This document shows positions 43,708 to 55,959 of a stretch of 64,000 bases of DNA, piece by piece. The position numbers and the translations under genes were made by a program. Origin of the DNA: Prunus persica (lineage: Eukaryota > Streptophyta > Magnoliopsida > Rosales > Rosaceae); the NCBI RefSeq assembly GCF_000346465.2, contig NC_034010.1, forward strand, positions 3,260,897-3,324,896, read 5' to 3'. Below the pieces are notes generated by a model. The model had not been told where the DNA came from, made no database searches, and saw nothing but the letters and a program-made list of their open reading frames with translations. How positions within the stretch are numbered: the first letter of the stretch is position 1; every line of letters begins with the position of its first letter.

Positions 43708-46700
43708 ATGAACCCTGAAAGCCTGATAGCTTCAGCGGCCATAAACATAGGGCTGGCCATTTTCATCCTCACCCTCTTCTCCATCCTCAAGAAGCAGCCC
43801 TCCAACGACCCCATCTACTTTCCTCGCCGCCTCTCTGAATCTCAACGCCAAAGCCAAAGCCAGAGCCCTAGCCACCGCCGCGACGAAAATCGCTCCGCTC
43901 TCTCTCTCCGCCGCTTCCTCCCTTCCGTCTCTTGGATTTCCCGCGCTTTTCGCGTCTCTGAGGACGAAATTCTCCAAACCAACGGCCTCGACGCTCTTAT
44001 AATCATCCGCCTCTTCAAGTTCGGGTAATTAATTACTTTTATTTTTTTCTATTTGTTGTGTCTACGAGATAATTACTTATTTGCCCATGCACTCCTTATT
44101 CTTCCTTGGTAATAAAGTAGTCCCTCAAAAATGTTGTCTATGGAATATAGAAAAAAATGTAACAGATTTGTTTAATTTACGAGGAACATGTTCCAATGAA
44201 CGCACAACGTGAGAAGAAACATAGAAACATAGATTGAGGACCTGTAGGGAAAAATAGAGCTGGGGAGTTTGAGAATTCAAACCCATGATAATTTGAGCTT
44301 GATTGGGTCATATATCTTCTCTGCTTTCTGGGCATCTTTGAAGTATGCTTTTTCTTTTCAATGTTTTGTTGACAATTCTGCTGTTTAAAAGGTATTAAAC
44401 ATGCATTCTCTTGCTTTGCAGTATAAAATTCTTTGTGGTATGCTCTCTTGTTGGATTGCTGATACTTCTGCCAGTAAATTATAGCGGCGACGGTCTTACC
44501 GCTATAAGCCACCATTCCTTGGATTCTTTCACAATATCTAACATTAGTCCAGGTTCCAACAGGTGAGAGACCGTCTTAACTTTGCAAATTAGTCCATTGT
44601 GTGATATGTATTATAAAAAATAGAAATAAAAGTAGTGTGTGATGCAAATTTGTGGCTATAGTTGTTGATTCCAGTTCTTTCTCCAACCAAGAGAATTGAA
44701 ATTGTTGTGATGTGACTTTTTTTTTCTTCATTTTTGTTCTTGAAATGTTTTCGATTTTGTTGCTTCTTGAACATTATCTGGACTGTTGATATAAACACTG
44801 ACTCCCTAGCCTGCTTTCTAGAGAAATCGTTGAAGACTGTAGAATTTTTTTGGTTAAATAACTGAATTGCACCATCTATAAAAGGGAATATGGCCACCTG
44901 TGTTGTGTAGGAGATGGAGAAAAAGATATTTTGAGATGTGGGAAAGAGGAGAGCCCCCTGTGAGAAGAGAGGTGAGTGTCATGTGTATTAGTCTATTAGA
45001 CTTGTAGAATTATGGTATTGAAGTTTTTGTGCCCCTTGTTTTCCTCAACAAATACATTTTTTCATAGTCCACTAGTTGGCTTACTTTTTTAAGAAAGAGT
45101 CATCTTATGAAAATCATATTAGCGAACCCTTCGACATAGAAATTTGTGGTGTCATTTTTGTAGATGTACTAATCAAAAGGCTGGCTGTGTAGTCCCTAGA
45201 AACATTAGGAATCAAATATCAAGAATGGAAACACAGGCATGCACCTACTTTTCGTGTAGTTCATATATTTAAGTTGTGCAATGATACATATGAAGAATTA
45301 TAATACTGGATCACTTAGAAATCTGTTTGAACATTTCTGCTTTTCATCCCTTCTAAGCTCACTTCGACATGCTGAACTTACAGGACTACTTCCATGCTAT
45401 TAGAGCAAACTAGTCAAATTACTGTTGGATATGCAGATTGCATGTTTGAATAGTTAACATTTGAGTCTCCAACAATTATTCCATTAATTACATATCCAAT
45501 TTGACCTATGGACGAATACGCAAGCATACGTTTCATGCTTGTTTGAGTAATAGCAATGAGATTCCCCAATATCATGCTAAGAATAGCTAGGATTTCCAGA
45601 AGAAGATGCCATTCGTTTGATGAGAAATAAAAAGGATTATCAAAAATTCGAGTGGCTGAAGCTGAAGCAGCTACTTTCAAAGTAACAGCAAGAAAAGCAA
45701 CAACTGGAGAGGGAGAGTTAGAGTCGAAAAGAGGATTCCTCACTTCTTTCTCTCATTCAAAACCATGCATTAGACTTTCATCTCGTGTGGCTCCTCAGTG
45801 ATAAAAGAAATAAGAACTTAATTATTCTTAAGTATATATAATGTGCATTATTTGTTAGGTAATAATCCTTTGTCATCTTCCATTTAACATTTTGTGATTG
45901 GTAGATGAGGTTTGTTATGGAGGTGTGTACTTGTTAATGGGTGATCACCCATTAAAATTCCTTAATAAGCCACCAAAGTGTTAAACCTACTGGTAGAACT
46001 CCTTGAAAAGAAGCTTACAGTGAAAGGGTGCCTGTGTGTTTATATATTGCAATCCCAAATGTACTCAGCAACGTGTGACTATGCCGACACTCCCCCTCAG
46101 GGCTGGCTGTAGACACCACTTGACTCTTCCTCATCACACAGGGAAGGAAACATGAACCCAAGCCATCCCTGCAGTACACCCACTCTGATACCATGTTAGA
46201 CCTATGAGTATAACTTGCCCTTGAAAATCAGCTTGCAAGGAAAGTATTATGTTTATCTGCCGCACATCCCAAACTATCCAGGCGATTTTAGCTATACTAG
46301 CACTCTCTTAGTGAAAGGGCTGGAGACACTTGGATCTCCCACTCCACATAGGCGAAGATATGAACCCAACCCCTCTGGTACATCTGATGTGATTTCAAGG
46401 TTGCAGATTATCTATTCTTTAGGTTGCGGATTATCTATTCTTTTAACTGTAAAATGTTGTTGAAGCAAACAAACAAAGTTTTAAAAAAAGCTTGTCGTTC
46501 TCCAGTAGATTTTTCCATTGAGTAGACATGATTGCCTGATTGCTAGAAGCTGATCTTTGTCGTATTGAGTTTCTAACTTACTTTGCTTACTGAGTTTCTC
46601 CAATTCCACAGGCTTTGGGTGCATTTTTCATGTCTATGGTTTATATCTCTCTATGGGGTATACCTACTGTACAAGGTGAACGTTACACTCTCACAATCCA

Positions 46701-49700
46701 TATATCCAAGAATTAGTTACTCACAAGAATCAAAGTTGTATGTAATAGAGGTTATTGGAATTTATAATGTTGCTTCTTGGACCTTAACACTCAGATAAGT
46801 TTACGTAACAGGTGACATCCTGCATCATTTCTTCTTCAGGAATATAATGAGATTTTGGCTAAAAGGATTCAACAACTTCTGAACATTAGGCATCAGCCTA
46901 ATCAGTTTACTGTTCTGGTTCGGGAAATTCCCTTCTGCAGCCAACACAAGTCTCGTGGGTGTTGTGTTGAAAAATTCTTCTCTAAGCATCATCCATGTGC
47001 TTATCATTCTTATCAGATTTTGTATGATGGAAAAGAATTTAAGGAGTTGTTGGTAAGGTTTGAATTATTTCAGATCACCTACTCTATGCATCAGGCCACT
47101 ATGTTTCCATGCCTAGCACTCTGTATGTTTTATGCATTCCTTAGATACTATGACTTATATCATGGGATTGTTTTAGATTTCGTTAAACAAAGAGTAAGAA
47201 GGCTAGAGGACAATTTGGGGTGATTATTTGCTTCGTTTTCTGAGTGTCCCTTTTTCTTTCTACTAATTTTTTCTATTTAATAAAAGAATGAAAGTTGGAG
47301 TGGATTCATTTTCACATATCATGGCCTATTCTGGATGTTTTAGTTATTTCCTTAAGTCTTCTTTGAGTCTCATAGGTCATAGATTTGCTTTTGTGAATTA
47401 GTATAGTTTTCTTATGATTGTAATTTACTGCACACATTTTGCTTTCTATTATGAATTTTTTTCTCTTAACATGATTTTAATAGTAAAATAATTGGTGTTT
47501 TTATGTCACCAACCAATAAGTAGAAATTTTTTTCTGTATCTACTCGCAGGTTATGAACTCTTACTAATTATGAGGAGCCATGCAGCTTGCCTCCTGACTT
47601 GCACCAGTGTTGTCCCTAACTTGACCACCTTAATGAGATCAGTTATGGTGTTTTATCTCAAAAGGCCCTGGTGCAATGAGATATCCCACTTTATATTCTC
47701 AATGCTGGACAACTACTTATATGATATAGGAGAACTGTCTTTGGTCCCCAATTCCTAACGATCACGAACTTGGTTCAAATCACCATTCCTATCAAATGCC
47801 ACCTTGGATCAATTTGTGACTGTCTATCATCTTCAAGAACCCACTTCACCTCCCAATTAGGATTTTCTTGAGCTTGCTCCACCTAGAAAAGAATTGTAAC
47901 CACATCTTGGATTTTATTTGAGCTACCCCACTTAACGGGATATTGAGTTGCTATTGACCATGTGCCACTTCAACCGGGCAATTGAGTCGCTATTTACCAT
48001 GCGTCTGCCCCACGTAATGGTAATCATGTGCCATGTGTCGCAGTCAAACCACTGGCTCTGATACCACTTGGGACACATATGACGCTGCCCCTAGATTGTA
48101 GCAATATTGTCCCTCACTTAACCATCTTGTGGAGTTTAAATGTAGGTTTTATCTCAAAGCCCTCAATGCACATTAAGGAGATTTCCCAGTTAATAAACCT
48201 AATGTTGGATAGTCACTTATTTGATGTGGAACAGTTTTATTTGATGCACAAATTTTAACACTAACACGAGATGCATAAGATGGGTTGTAAGGAAAACCCA
48301 AATTAAGAGTTCATGAGTTGATGTTAATAGTCAAACAATGATTTTTGGGACGAGAGAGGTGCTTTGAGTGAATTTGCTCATGGGCATTCACACAAGTTCC
48401 ACCTAGCTCTGGCTTAATGCAATGTGTTTGGCTTTGTGCTTATATTTTGGTAATATCCTATTGCAGGTACAGCTTATGTTTGTTTTTTCCCATAGTTTAT
48501 ATGTAAGAAATGGATTGAAGTATTGATATCAATCAATATTAGCACAAGACATTATCCACTTTTTAATGATTACATATGTGTCTTGTATTATCTCAACACT
48601 GGTGCATATTCTTGGTGACAGGATAATTGTTGGATGTTAATGTGGGACTATGATTTGTTGTTAACACTTATAGTTGCTATGGTTTCTCATCCTTCTTTTA
48701 CTTTTACTGTATTTTATATTTTTTATCGACGTCTGATCCAGATAATCGTATGTGTAGAATCAGGCAAAATCCATTGAAAAAAGGATAGAGGACTTGAGAA
48801 GGCGGTCTGTGGTCAAGAAGCATAACCAAACACCTTTGCTTTTGAATCCGTCTAAAGAAGATTCTGTGAAATTATCCTTGTACGAGGAAAATCTTGAAGA
48901 ACTTCATCACAAGATACACCAATTACAGTGTGAAGATATGCTCAAAGAAAAGGTAATTATCATATGATAATAGCCTTACTATACATCATACAAAGCATAT
49001 CGGGTATTCTGGAACTGAAATTATCTGGTTAGTATTTGTAATTCATATATAAGAGTTGTGGAAGATTCTTCTTCAGCATGTTTGAAGAGGATTAGAAATC
49101 AAAGCCCTAAAATATTCTAAAAATCCATGAATCCCCCCTCTCCCAGCATATGTATGTGTTATGCATCATATTACAGAATTCTATATTGTCTTGTTGTAGA
49201 TTTTGTCTGAAGATTATTCTCTGACCAATACTTTCTATATATATCAGCTGCACAATATGGTCTAGTGGCATTTGTCTCCACTTTCTAGTGGCATTCAGGC
49301 CTCACATGAATGAGACTTTGTCTTCTTCAAGTTCAAGTCTCATGAACGAGACTTTGCTCCCTGTATGGCGGGAGGGAGGATTATCTTTTACAGTGTAACT
49401 CAAAAATTTATCTGAATAAATTAAAAAAGAAGAGGTTCAGCACTCAAAAACTATTCATTTTTATAAAACTACCTCCTTTTAAAAATAAGTTCCACTCTCT
49501 GTCTCTCTCTGTCACAGACACACACAATCCAATTATAACCATCCCATCACGTTCTTAGTTTTTTTTTCTTTAGAAAACAGAACAAATATAAATAAATGTC
49601 ACAGGTCATCAGTCTATTGTTATTCCCTTATTAAAAGAAAAGTCTCCCACCATCCCATATCCATTAATTGTATGCTCATTTATATAATTTTATACCATTT

Positions 49701-52678
49701 CGCTTGTTGAACTATCAAATTTCTATATCAATACTTTTTATAAAGAAACTTCTTTGGTAAAATCAAATAATTCACCATGATTTACGCAACATACATTTAT
49801 ATTTGTAGGAATTGCCTGTTGCTTTTGTTACATTCAAGTCTCGGTTGGGTGCAGCGCTAGTTGCCCAATCTCAGCAGCACTCAAATCCAGTTCTTTGGAT
49901 CACTGACGCAGCTCCAGAACCCAGGGATGTATCATGGAGAAATTTGGCAATTCCACACAGAGTTTTGCCACTTTGCAATTTTGGAGTTATTGTTGCAGCC
50001 TCTCTTCTTACAATTTTCTTTGCCATCCCAGTCACTGCAGTCCAAGGGATAGCCAAATTTGAGAAACTAAAGAAATGGTTTCCTCCAGCCATGGCTGTAC
50101 AGTTGATGTAAGACTTATTCTATTGTTATTTTTATCTTGATTATCATGAGTGCTAGTTGTATCATTGAGGTTTGGAATTTAGGCCTGAATCGCACTCATC
50201 TGACTATTAATTCCCCACCCTCCCTCACCACTTGGGCTAACCCCAAGGGTTAATAGTAGGAAGTTTGCTGCTGTGTGATGATTCAAAGAAATGCACAAAA
50301 GCTATATTCATGCTTTTTTGTTGATGTCTATTTTGACTTGTTGCAATTGTCTTTCATTTATTCATCTTGTACTTGATATCAATTGTATTAATTCGGCAAT
50401 GTTTATTCGCAAACCACAAGATCCAGATAGACATAAGTCAATGTAGATTGGAACTTCTGTCACTGCATCTTAACTCTCTCTCGGCGTAGTGTTTATGTTT
50501 TTTTACATCATAGATAATTAATGTGTAATCTTCTGTTATTTTTCACATGTACAGACCAGGGTTAAGCTCTATTATAACAGGGTATCTTCCAAGTGCCGTT
50601 CTGAAAGGGTTCATATACATTGTTCCATTTGCAATGCTTGGAATGGCAAAACTAGCAGGCTGTATCTCAAAGAGCAAGGAGGAAATAAAAGCTTGCAACA
50701 TGGTTTTTTATTTTCTAGTGGGAAATGTGTTCTTTTGGAGCTTGTTATCTGGATCCTTAATAGATGAAATTGGGGAATCTTTTACTCATCCAAAAGATTT
50801 TCCTAGTCACCTTGCAAGTGCTGTCTCTGCTCAAGTGAGTTCGTCTCATGTATTTATACTTTTGGCATATTCTGTTGATAAACTGTTTTAACTCACACTC
50901 GTCATAACTTATAAAGGATTTTAGTGTCTCTTTTTTATTAGAAAATTACTAGATGAGAGACCAAACATGGTTGCGCAATATTTTGTTAACCTTATTTTCT
51001 TTAATTATTGTTGCATGTATTTCAAATAGTTGTAGATTTTGAGATAAATTGTTGCGTAGTTCTTTTTTCTCATCTTTATTGTCTGTAAGTTTTGTCCTTT
51101 CTTCTAATACTTGTTTTATCTATTAATGTTTCAGGCAGATTTCTTTTTGACATATATTTTGACAGATGGGCTGTCAGGGTTTTCTTTGGAGATCCTCCAA
51201 CCAGGATTACTTTGTTGGGATGCTATAAAGTCCTGTACATATGGCCGTGGAAAAGAGAAAACCCCGTATCTTTACTCGTTACCTTACTACAGAATCATTC
51301 CTTTGGTCTCACTGTCTGTGCTGATTGGTATAGTGTATGCTGTTGTCGCACCTCTTCTGCTCCCCTTTCTGATTGGTTACTTCTTGCTTGGCTATGCTGT
51401 GTTTATAAATCAGGTTGATCTTTTCAACTTTGCATTTATTATCCAAGTTTATTATTATTGTTACTATAGTATGACATTCTTTTGGCCCCTTTTTTCTCAT
51501 ACGTTAAACATGCATGACCTAAAAGAAATAAGAGAGAAAAATAATGAGACCAAGATTTTCATTTTCTTTCCATCTTTTGCTTGTTTTGTCTGTAACTTTA
51601 TTTCTTTGACACGGGGTTGAGAAGCATATTTGTTTCTTTTATTTTTCCTATAATTAGAAGTCTGATTTAAATAAGAGCTACATTGATCCACTGCATAATC
51701 AGACCTTTTTAAGTGGCCAAGAATATCTATCAACGTTACAGTAGTTATTCTCTGGAAACTGATGTCTAACTGTCATAATTTGTGTACAAATTTTATAGGT
51801 CTTCCTTAGAAGTATGTTTGTTCTGGCTGAATGATCTGAAAATCATTTGTCTCACATAGAGTTGAGAGTTAACACTTTTCTGAATATGGATGTCACGATC
51901 TGATATGTGGCCTACTTGGTCTGACTCTAACCTCAAATAGTGAATTGCTTAAAATTATTTTACATTTGAGCAGCATTTTATTTTATGCACTTTGATCTCA
52001 AGTACAAGTGTTATAAACCGTTCCTATGTTGCAGATTGAAGATGTGTATGAAACCGTTTATGAGACGTGTGGACAGTTTTGGCCTTGCATCCATCATTAT
52101 ATTCTCATTGCAATCATTCTCATGCAAATCACTATGATTGGTATTTTTGGACTGAAATCAAAGCCAGCAGCGTCCATTTCCACAATTCCACTTCTCGTGC
52201 TGACTTTGATGTTTAATGAGTACTGCAAGATGCGTTTTCTTCCTACATTCAACCTTTTATCTATTCAGGTATCTCTCTTATGAATATTTTGTATATTTAG
52301 AGGGTTATGAGAATATATAAATATAGTATCGTTGAATGAATCTGGTAAATTATATTGAATAGAGTTATGCAAACATTTCCTATGGTGCATTCTTTTGACT
52401 AACTAGATTGCCCAAGGAGTTGTAGAGCTTCTTAGTGATAAGTTAGCTGTTTGCTAGTACATCTATGATGATATGGCCAAGTTTTGAACTTATTTGATTT
52501 TGACACTTTCTTTCAGAATGCCAAGGAATTTGATGAACTTGATGAGAAGTGCAATCAGGTGGAGTTTAACTATGAGAATGCTAGCACTGCTTATTGCCCA
52601 CCTTGTTTGCGCCCTCTGAACTGCATGGAATCAGGGTCAAGCTGCACGGCGCCGTTAGTTTCCTCTTCTTCGTTTTAA
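43708..52678 (+). CDS. CSC1/OSCA-like mechanosensitive cation channel (HYP1/RXW8 type)
   Basis: The product belongs to the DUF221 family, membrane channels gated by osmotic or mechanical stress that let calcium enter the cell. I infer ten exons: 43708-44024, 44422-44562, 46612-46675, 46840-47052, 48758-48952, 49809-50107, 50555-50834, 51135-51413, 52035-52268 and 52517-52678. All are GT-AG, phases agree, and the product is 727 aa, near the family norm. It starts [20 protein letters not shown] (first membrane helix) with the family's [12 protein letters not shown]. Next come [29 protein letters not shown] (cytosolic domain) and [20 protein letters not shown]. The 7-helix core includes [28 protein letters not shown] and [15 protein letters not shown]. 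The C-terminus is cytosolic and Cys-rich ([11 protein letters not shown]). Introns 2 and 4 are swollen by insertions. Confidence 0.95.
45450..45825 (-). other. Nuclear copy of chloroplast DNA (NUPT): ndhB intron end plus exon 2 start
   Basis: The minus strand reads [20 protein letters not shown], then [40 protein letters not shown] and SIGQIGYV. This is the start of exon 2 of plastid ndhB (NDH subunit 2). Immediately upstream the DNA matches the 3' end of the ndhB group II intron, including a domain V-like hairpin (GAGCCACACGAGATGAAAGT, then CTAATGCATGGTTT). The copy differs from the usual plastid sequence at several positions, so it is not recent. It lies in intron 2 of the CSC1-like gene, antisense to it, and has no function there. 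Confidence 0.9.
45979..46302 (-). mobile_element. TRIM-like miniature LTR element in CSC1 intron 2
   Basis: Two diverged direct repeats of about 110 bp (45979-46089 and 46194-46302) start TGTTARACCTA and end CA. Between them are only about 100 bp. On the minus strand a primer site TGGTATCAGAG touches the right repeat (46183-46193), and a polypurine tract TGAGGGGGAG touches the left one (46090-46099). This plan, with no coding region, defines a TRIM. No target duplication could be confirmed, probably because of age. Confidence 0.72.
47571..48260 (-). mobile_element. Second TRIM-like element in CSC1 intron 4
   Basis: Diverged direct repeats of about 190 bp lie at 47571-47759 and 48069-48260. 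Shared blocks include TTGTCCCTMACTT, TTTTATCTCAAA and GGACAACTACTTAT / GGATAGTCACTTAT. The sequence GCTCTGATACCA (48055-48066), the reverse of the tRNA-Met primer site, lies just before the right repeat. The roughly 310-bp interior has no coding frame. Ends and target duplication are uncertain. Confidence 0.62.
49255..49400 (+). mobile_element. Possible tRNA-derived SINE in CSC1 intron 5
   Basis: TGGTCTAGTGGCA resembles a tRNA A-box, and AGTTCAAGTCTC, about 80 bases on, resembles a B-box. Part of the sequence is repeated nearby (CTAGTGGCAT twice, GAACGAGACTTTG / GAATGAGACTTTG). The 3' end and target duplication are not clear. Confidence 0.42.
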
Positions 52679-52826
52679 ACTCGAGCTACCCCCAATACCC
52701 ATATTTTCATGTGGAAAATCAATGGCAAGAAAACTCCTTTCCTATCCATGGTGTAACTACTTTTTACATGTTTCATCATCATCACCAAGTAAGAAGCTTC
52801 ATGCATAGTAAGGCATTGACATATAT

Positions 52827-54945
52827 TGACATAACCCAACCTAAATTCCACTTTGGAATCTGAGTCGAATCCTGTGCATGTCCGATACCTGGCGGTTGCC
52901 GGACACATTTGGCCAAAATGCCCTTCTAACCAAAATTCAATGAAATTCGAGTATGATTTTTGCCGAAAATCCGAAAGAGTCTCCCTGTAAATTGAATATT
53001 TTCCAAAAATTCCCACCTGTAAAACAAGAATATATGTTTATATATAATCCAACTACTAGCATGTAACGAATTATATCCAAAAATCAAGCATCATAATATT
53101 TTGGCCTCAGGCCTCAATAAATCAAGTAAATCATTCAGCTAATAAAGTTTATCCCAACTTTCAGAATAACAATAGAACATTAGCAATCTCAAAGACCCCA
53201 ACTCGTGGCTGCACCTTGTAACACTAGGCTGCCTACATATCCTTATTGAGGGATCAAGCCACACGTAGTTCTTTCTACTACTCATATATGTCACACTGAA
53301 TATAAATATGCCATACATTAAACTCCCTTTATTTTAGTTTAAGAATATCTCATAACTGAAATTCTCTCCACCTAGGCGTACTCCTAATTCCGATCTGTCA
53401 ATTCTATCAATACCGTCAATTCCATCCTCGTAGGCCTCGGAGGCCGTAATCCTTGCAGGCCTCAGAGACACCAAGTCAACATGAGCTGCAATCCTAGTAG
53501 GCATCAGCCGCATTCCTAGCAGGCCTTAGAGACACCAAGTCAACTTGAGTCGCAATCCTCGTAAGCATCAGTACTCCTACGGTGGGTTTGAAACTCATCT
53601 TCCAGAATTATCACAACTTTTCCCACAAAGCTTTTCTCATCTTTGGAACAGTCTAGAAGTGCATCGGGACTCAAAAAGTGATAAAAGTCCCAAAAGTCAA
53701 CCAGGGACCCCGTGGAGTCCACAACCTCCAAATTCCAATCCGACAATTCCTAGAGGTTCCAATATGCCTATGACACATGTCCCGAGAGTTTGGTCTCGAT
53801 CGGACGGTCAGATTACCCTTGATCGTACGATCGGACAATTACTATAAACCCAGCCCTAGGGTTGGCATTTTCGGAGTTTTCGGGACTCCGTTTTACAATC
53901 TGTTGAATCTCATACGATCCTGGACTTACCTAGATCAACATATATCCAATTGACTACGATCCAACGGTTCAAAATATCGAATCCGAAAATCGCACAATAG
54001 GCAAAATCCGTTCAAGGCTTAAACAGTATCCAAACTGGAATCTAGGCACGCCTACGTGCTCGTGAAAATTAGGGAATCACATTGGAACACACTGCCCCTT
54101 TTTGCCAGTGTCTACGTGCCACCACACGCACCGGCAGCGCGTGGTGCCCAAAGAGATAACGCTTCGCCGGAAAATCTCAAAATCACGGCTCAAGACTCCT
54201 ATCCTAGGTGTAACACCCTATTTGGAACCACTTTTGTTCTGGGACCTGCCCCGAAAAATGGCTTGAAATGGCTGGAATCTCAACCCGAAATCTGGCCAAA
54301 ACCTAGTTCCCCAAATTGTTCTCCTACACTCAAAATCAACCAATTCCTACCCAATAGGCAGCTAGAACTCGAAGAGTAGATGAGATTCCATACCTTGATC
54401 ACTGAAAATGGCGGCCGGAAGAGAGAGATCGAGCCAATGGAAATTCTGTCAAAACCCGGCTGTTTCTTCAAGTTCTCCGGCGGCACAAGCGGCGGCTGGC
54501 GGCCGGGATTGGCTGAGACTGGACGACGGAGCTAGGCCGGTCCTTTTGGTACCAGTCTTGCATGCTGCCTTGGCCGGAGTTTGAAGAGAGAGGGAGAGCC
54601 GTCGGGGTGAGCGAGAGGGAGAGGAGAGAGAGTCTGTCACATGGAGGAGAGAGAGTCTGTCGCACGAAGGAGAAGGAGAGGTTTTAAAATCTGATCTGGA
54701 AAATTACCATTTTGCCCCTCACCGTATCTTAACCATGTTTTCTTCGTTATAACTCCGATTTGGGCCCACTACGTGTCTACGAACTCGTATCAACGTACTC
54801 TACGTGTTGGTACAATTCAAATTCCCAAATTCCTTCCCAGTCAAAAAGTCAATTTTATACCATTAAATTATTCTGGGGGCATAATGGTCTTTTATTAGAA
54901 TAAAATAATAATAATAAAATATTAATTTAGGATCGGGTTGTTACA
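52827..54945 (-). mobile_element. Solo-LTR-like element, 2.1 kb, TSD TATAT, in the CSC1 3' flank
   Basis: The element begins TGACATAACCCAACCTAAAT and ends GGATCGGGTTGTTACA. Identical TATAT pentamers lie at 52822-52826 and 54946-54950. The ends are imperfect inverted repeats (read inverted, the right end is TGTAACAACCCGATCCTAAA) that keep TG...CA. With a 5-bp duplication and no coding region, this fits a solo LTR of a large LTR retrotransposon. Wording such as AGGCTGCCTACATATCC also recalls plant LTRs. The minus strand has a donor-like AG|GTATGGAA near 54392. A TIR element cannot be fully excluded. It starts 149 bp after the CSC1 stop codon, so it probably lies in or just after the 3' UTR. Confidence 0.72.
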
Positions 54946-55586
54946 TATATAGCAAGTGCTAGTGAAGGAATATGTAGCTACATTCAGATTGATTCTACAG
55001 TATCCCATTTTTAGGTGGATACATATAGTGAACCTTATTTTGATGAAATCGAATCTTCCGAAGCATGGCAGCAGCATTTATGATGTGAACAAACTTTTTG
55101 TTATACTTAAATAATAATCTTTTCCTTGATTTACAAGTGAAATAAGCACTGTTCAGATAGGCTTTTGTTGGTAAAATCCATGCTGGTCATGTTTCCGGCT
55201 TATGAAGTGTCTTCTGGCCTTTCATGATTCACATAAATGTGTTATTATTTTGTCCATGAAGAAATTTGTAAGGTCTATAGAAATATAGAAATATGTTTTG
55301 GACACTTTCATGTACATAACCCCTCCTATATTCTTTTCCTCAAACACAAGAATGAGTTTATTAATTAAAATTTAAATATCAGGCAAATAAAATTACTGAT
55401 GCTAATTACAAATTCTGGCAAGGTAAGAGAATCCACAATGGATTTCCTAAACCACCTCCTTAGACAAATTTTAGGGAGGAATTGAAAAATACAATTCCAA
55501 CTATATTTCTTATCCACCTTCTAAAATAGGGAGACCACTATGAGTTCCTAAATTTGAAAAGAGAGAAAGGACTCATAGTAGAGAAA

Positions 55587-55959
55587 TTATACAATAGTAC
55601 AGTACTACCACGTGGCAGTGCCAGGAGGTAAACAAATATCCTCGACTTGTGTTATGCAATAGTACAATGATTTGTCCTATTGCATAACGCAAGTCGAGGA
55701 TATTTGTTTACCTCTATGACTATCCATAGCTTTATGGCTGCAAAAGTCTTCCTTCTTTTCATAACAGTGGTGCGGATTTCGATAAAAGTAATTATGTCTT
55801 AGGGTTTCTTTTCTATTTCTTAAAACAAAACAAAAAACAAAAAAGAGAGTTGGTTACTAACAGCGTTACCATAAATCTGGATGTGAACATTCTCTCTCTT
55901 AAAAGACAGCCACGTGACATGTGCGTACTGCCACGTGGTAGTACCGTACTATTGTATAA
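55587..55959. mobile_element. Nested MITE with long inverted ends
   Basis: The left end reads TTATACAATAGTACAGTACT and ACCACGTGGCAGT. The right end, inverted, reads TTATACAATAGTACGGTACT and ACCACGTGGCAGTACG. The arms match over more than 30 bp with one clear difference. The element contains the 38-bp hairpin at 55625-55714. It carries no coding sequence. Confidence 0.82.
55625..55714. repeat. Near-perfect 38-bp inverted repeat (hairpin), 14-base loop
   Basis: The left arm (55625-55662) begins GAGGTAAACAAATATCCTCG. The right arm (55677-55714) is its reverse complement, ending CGAGGATATTTGTTTACCTC, with one mismatch in 38 that would be a G-U pair in RNA. The loop is 55663-55676. A transcript would fold into a strong stem. 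Confidence 0.92.

Noticed and set aside
45414..45743. A nuclear gene for an NADH dehydrogenase subunit
   Set aside because: It is plastid ndhB exon 2 with the end of its group II intron, without start, promoter or transit peptide, antisense in an intron.
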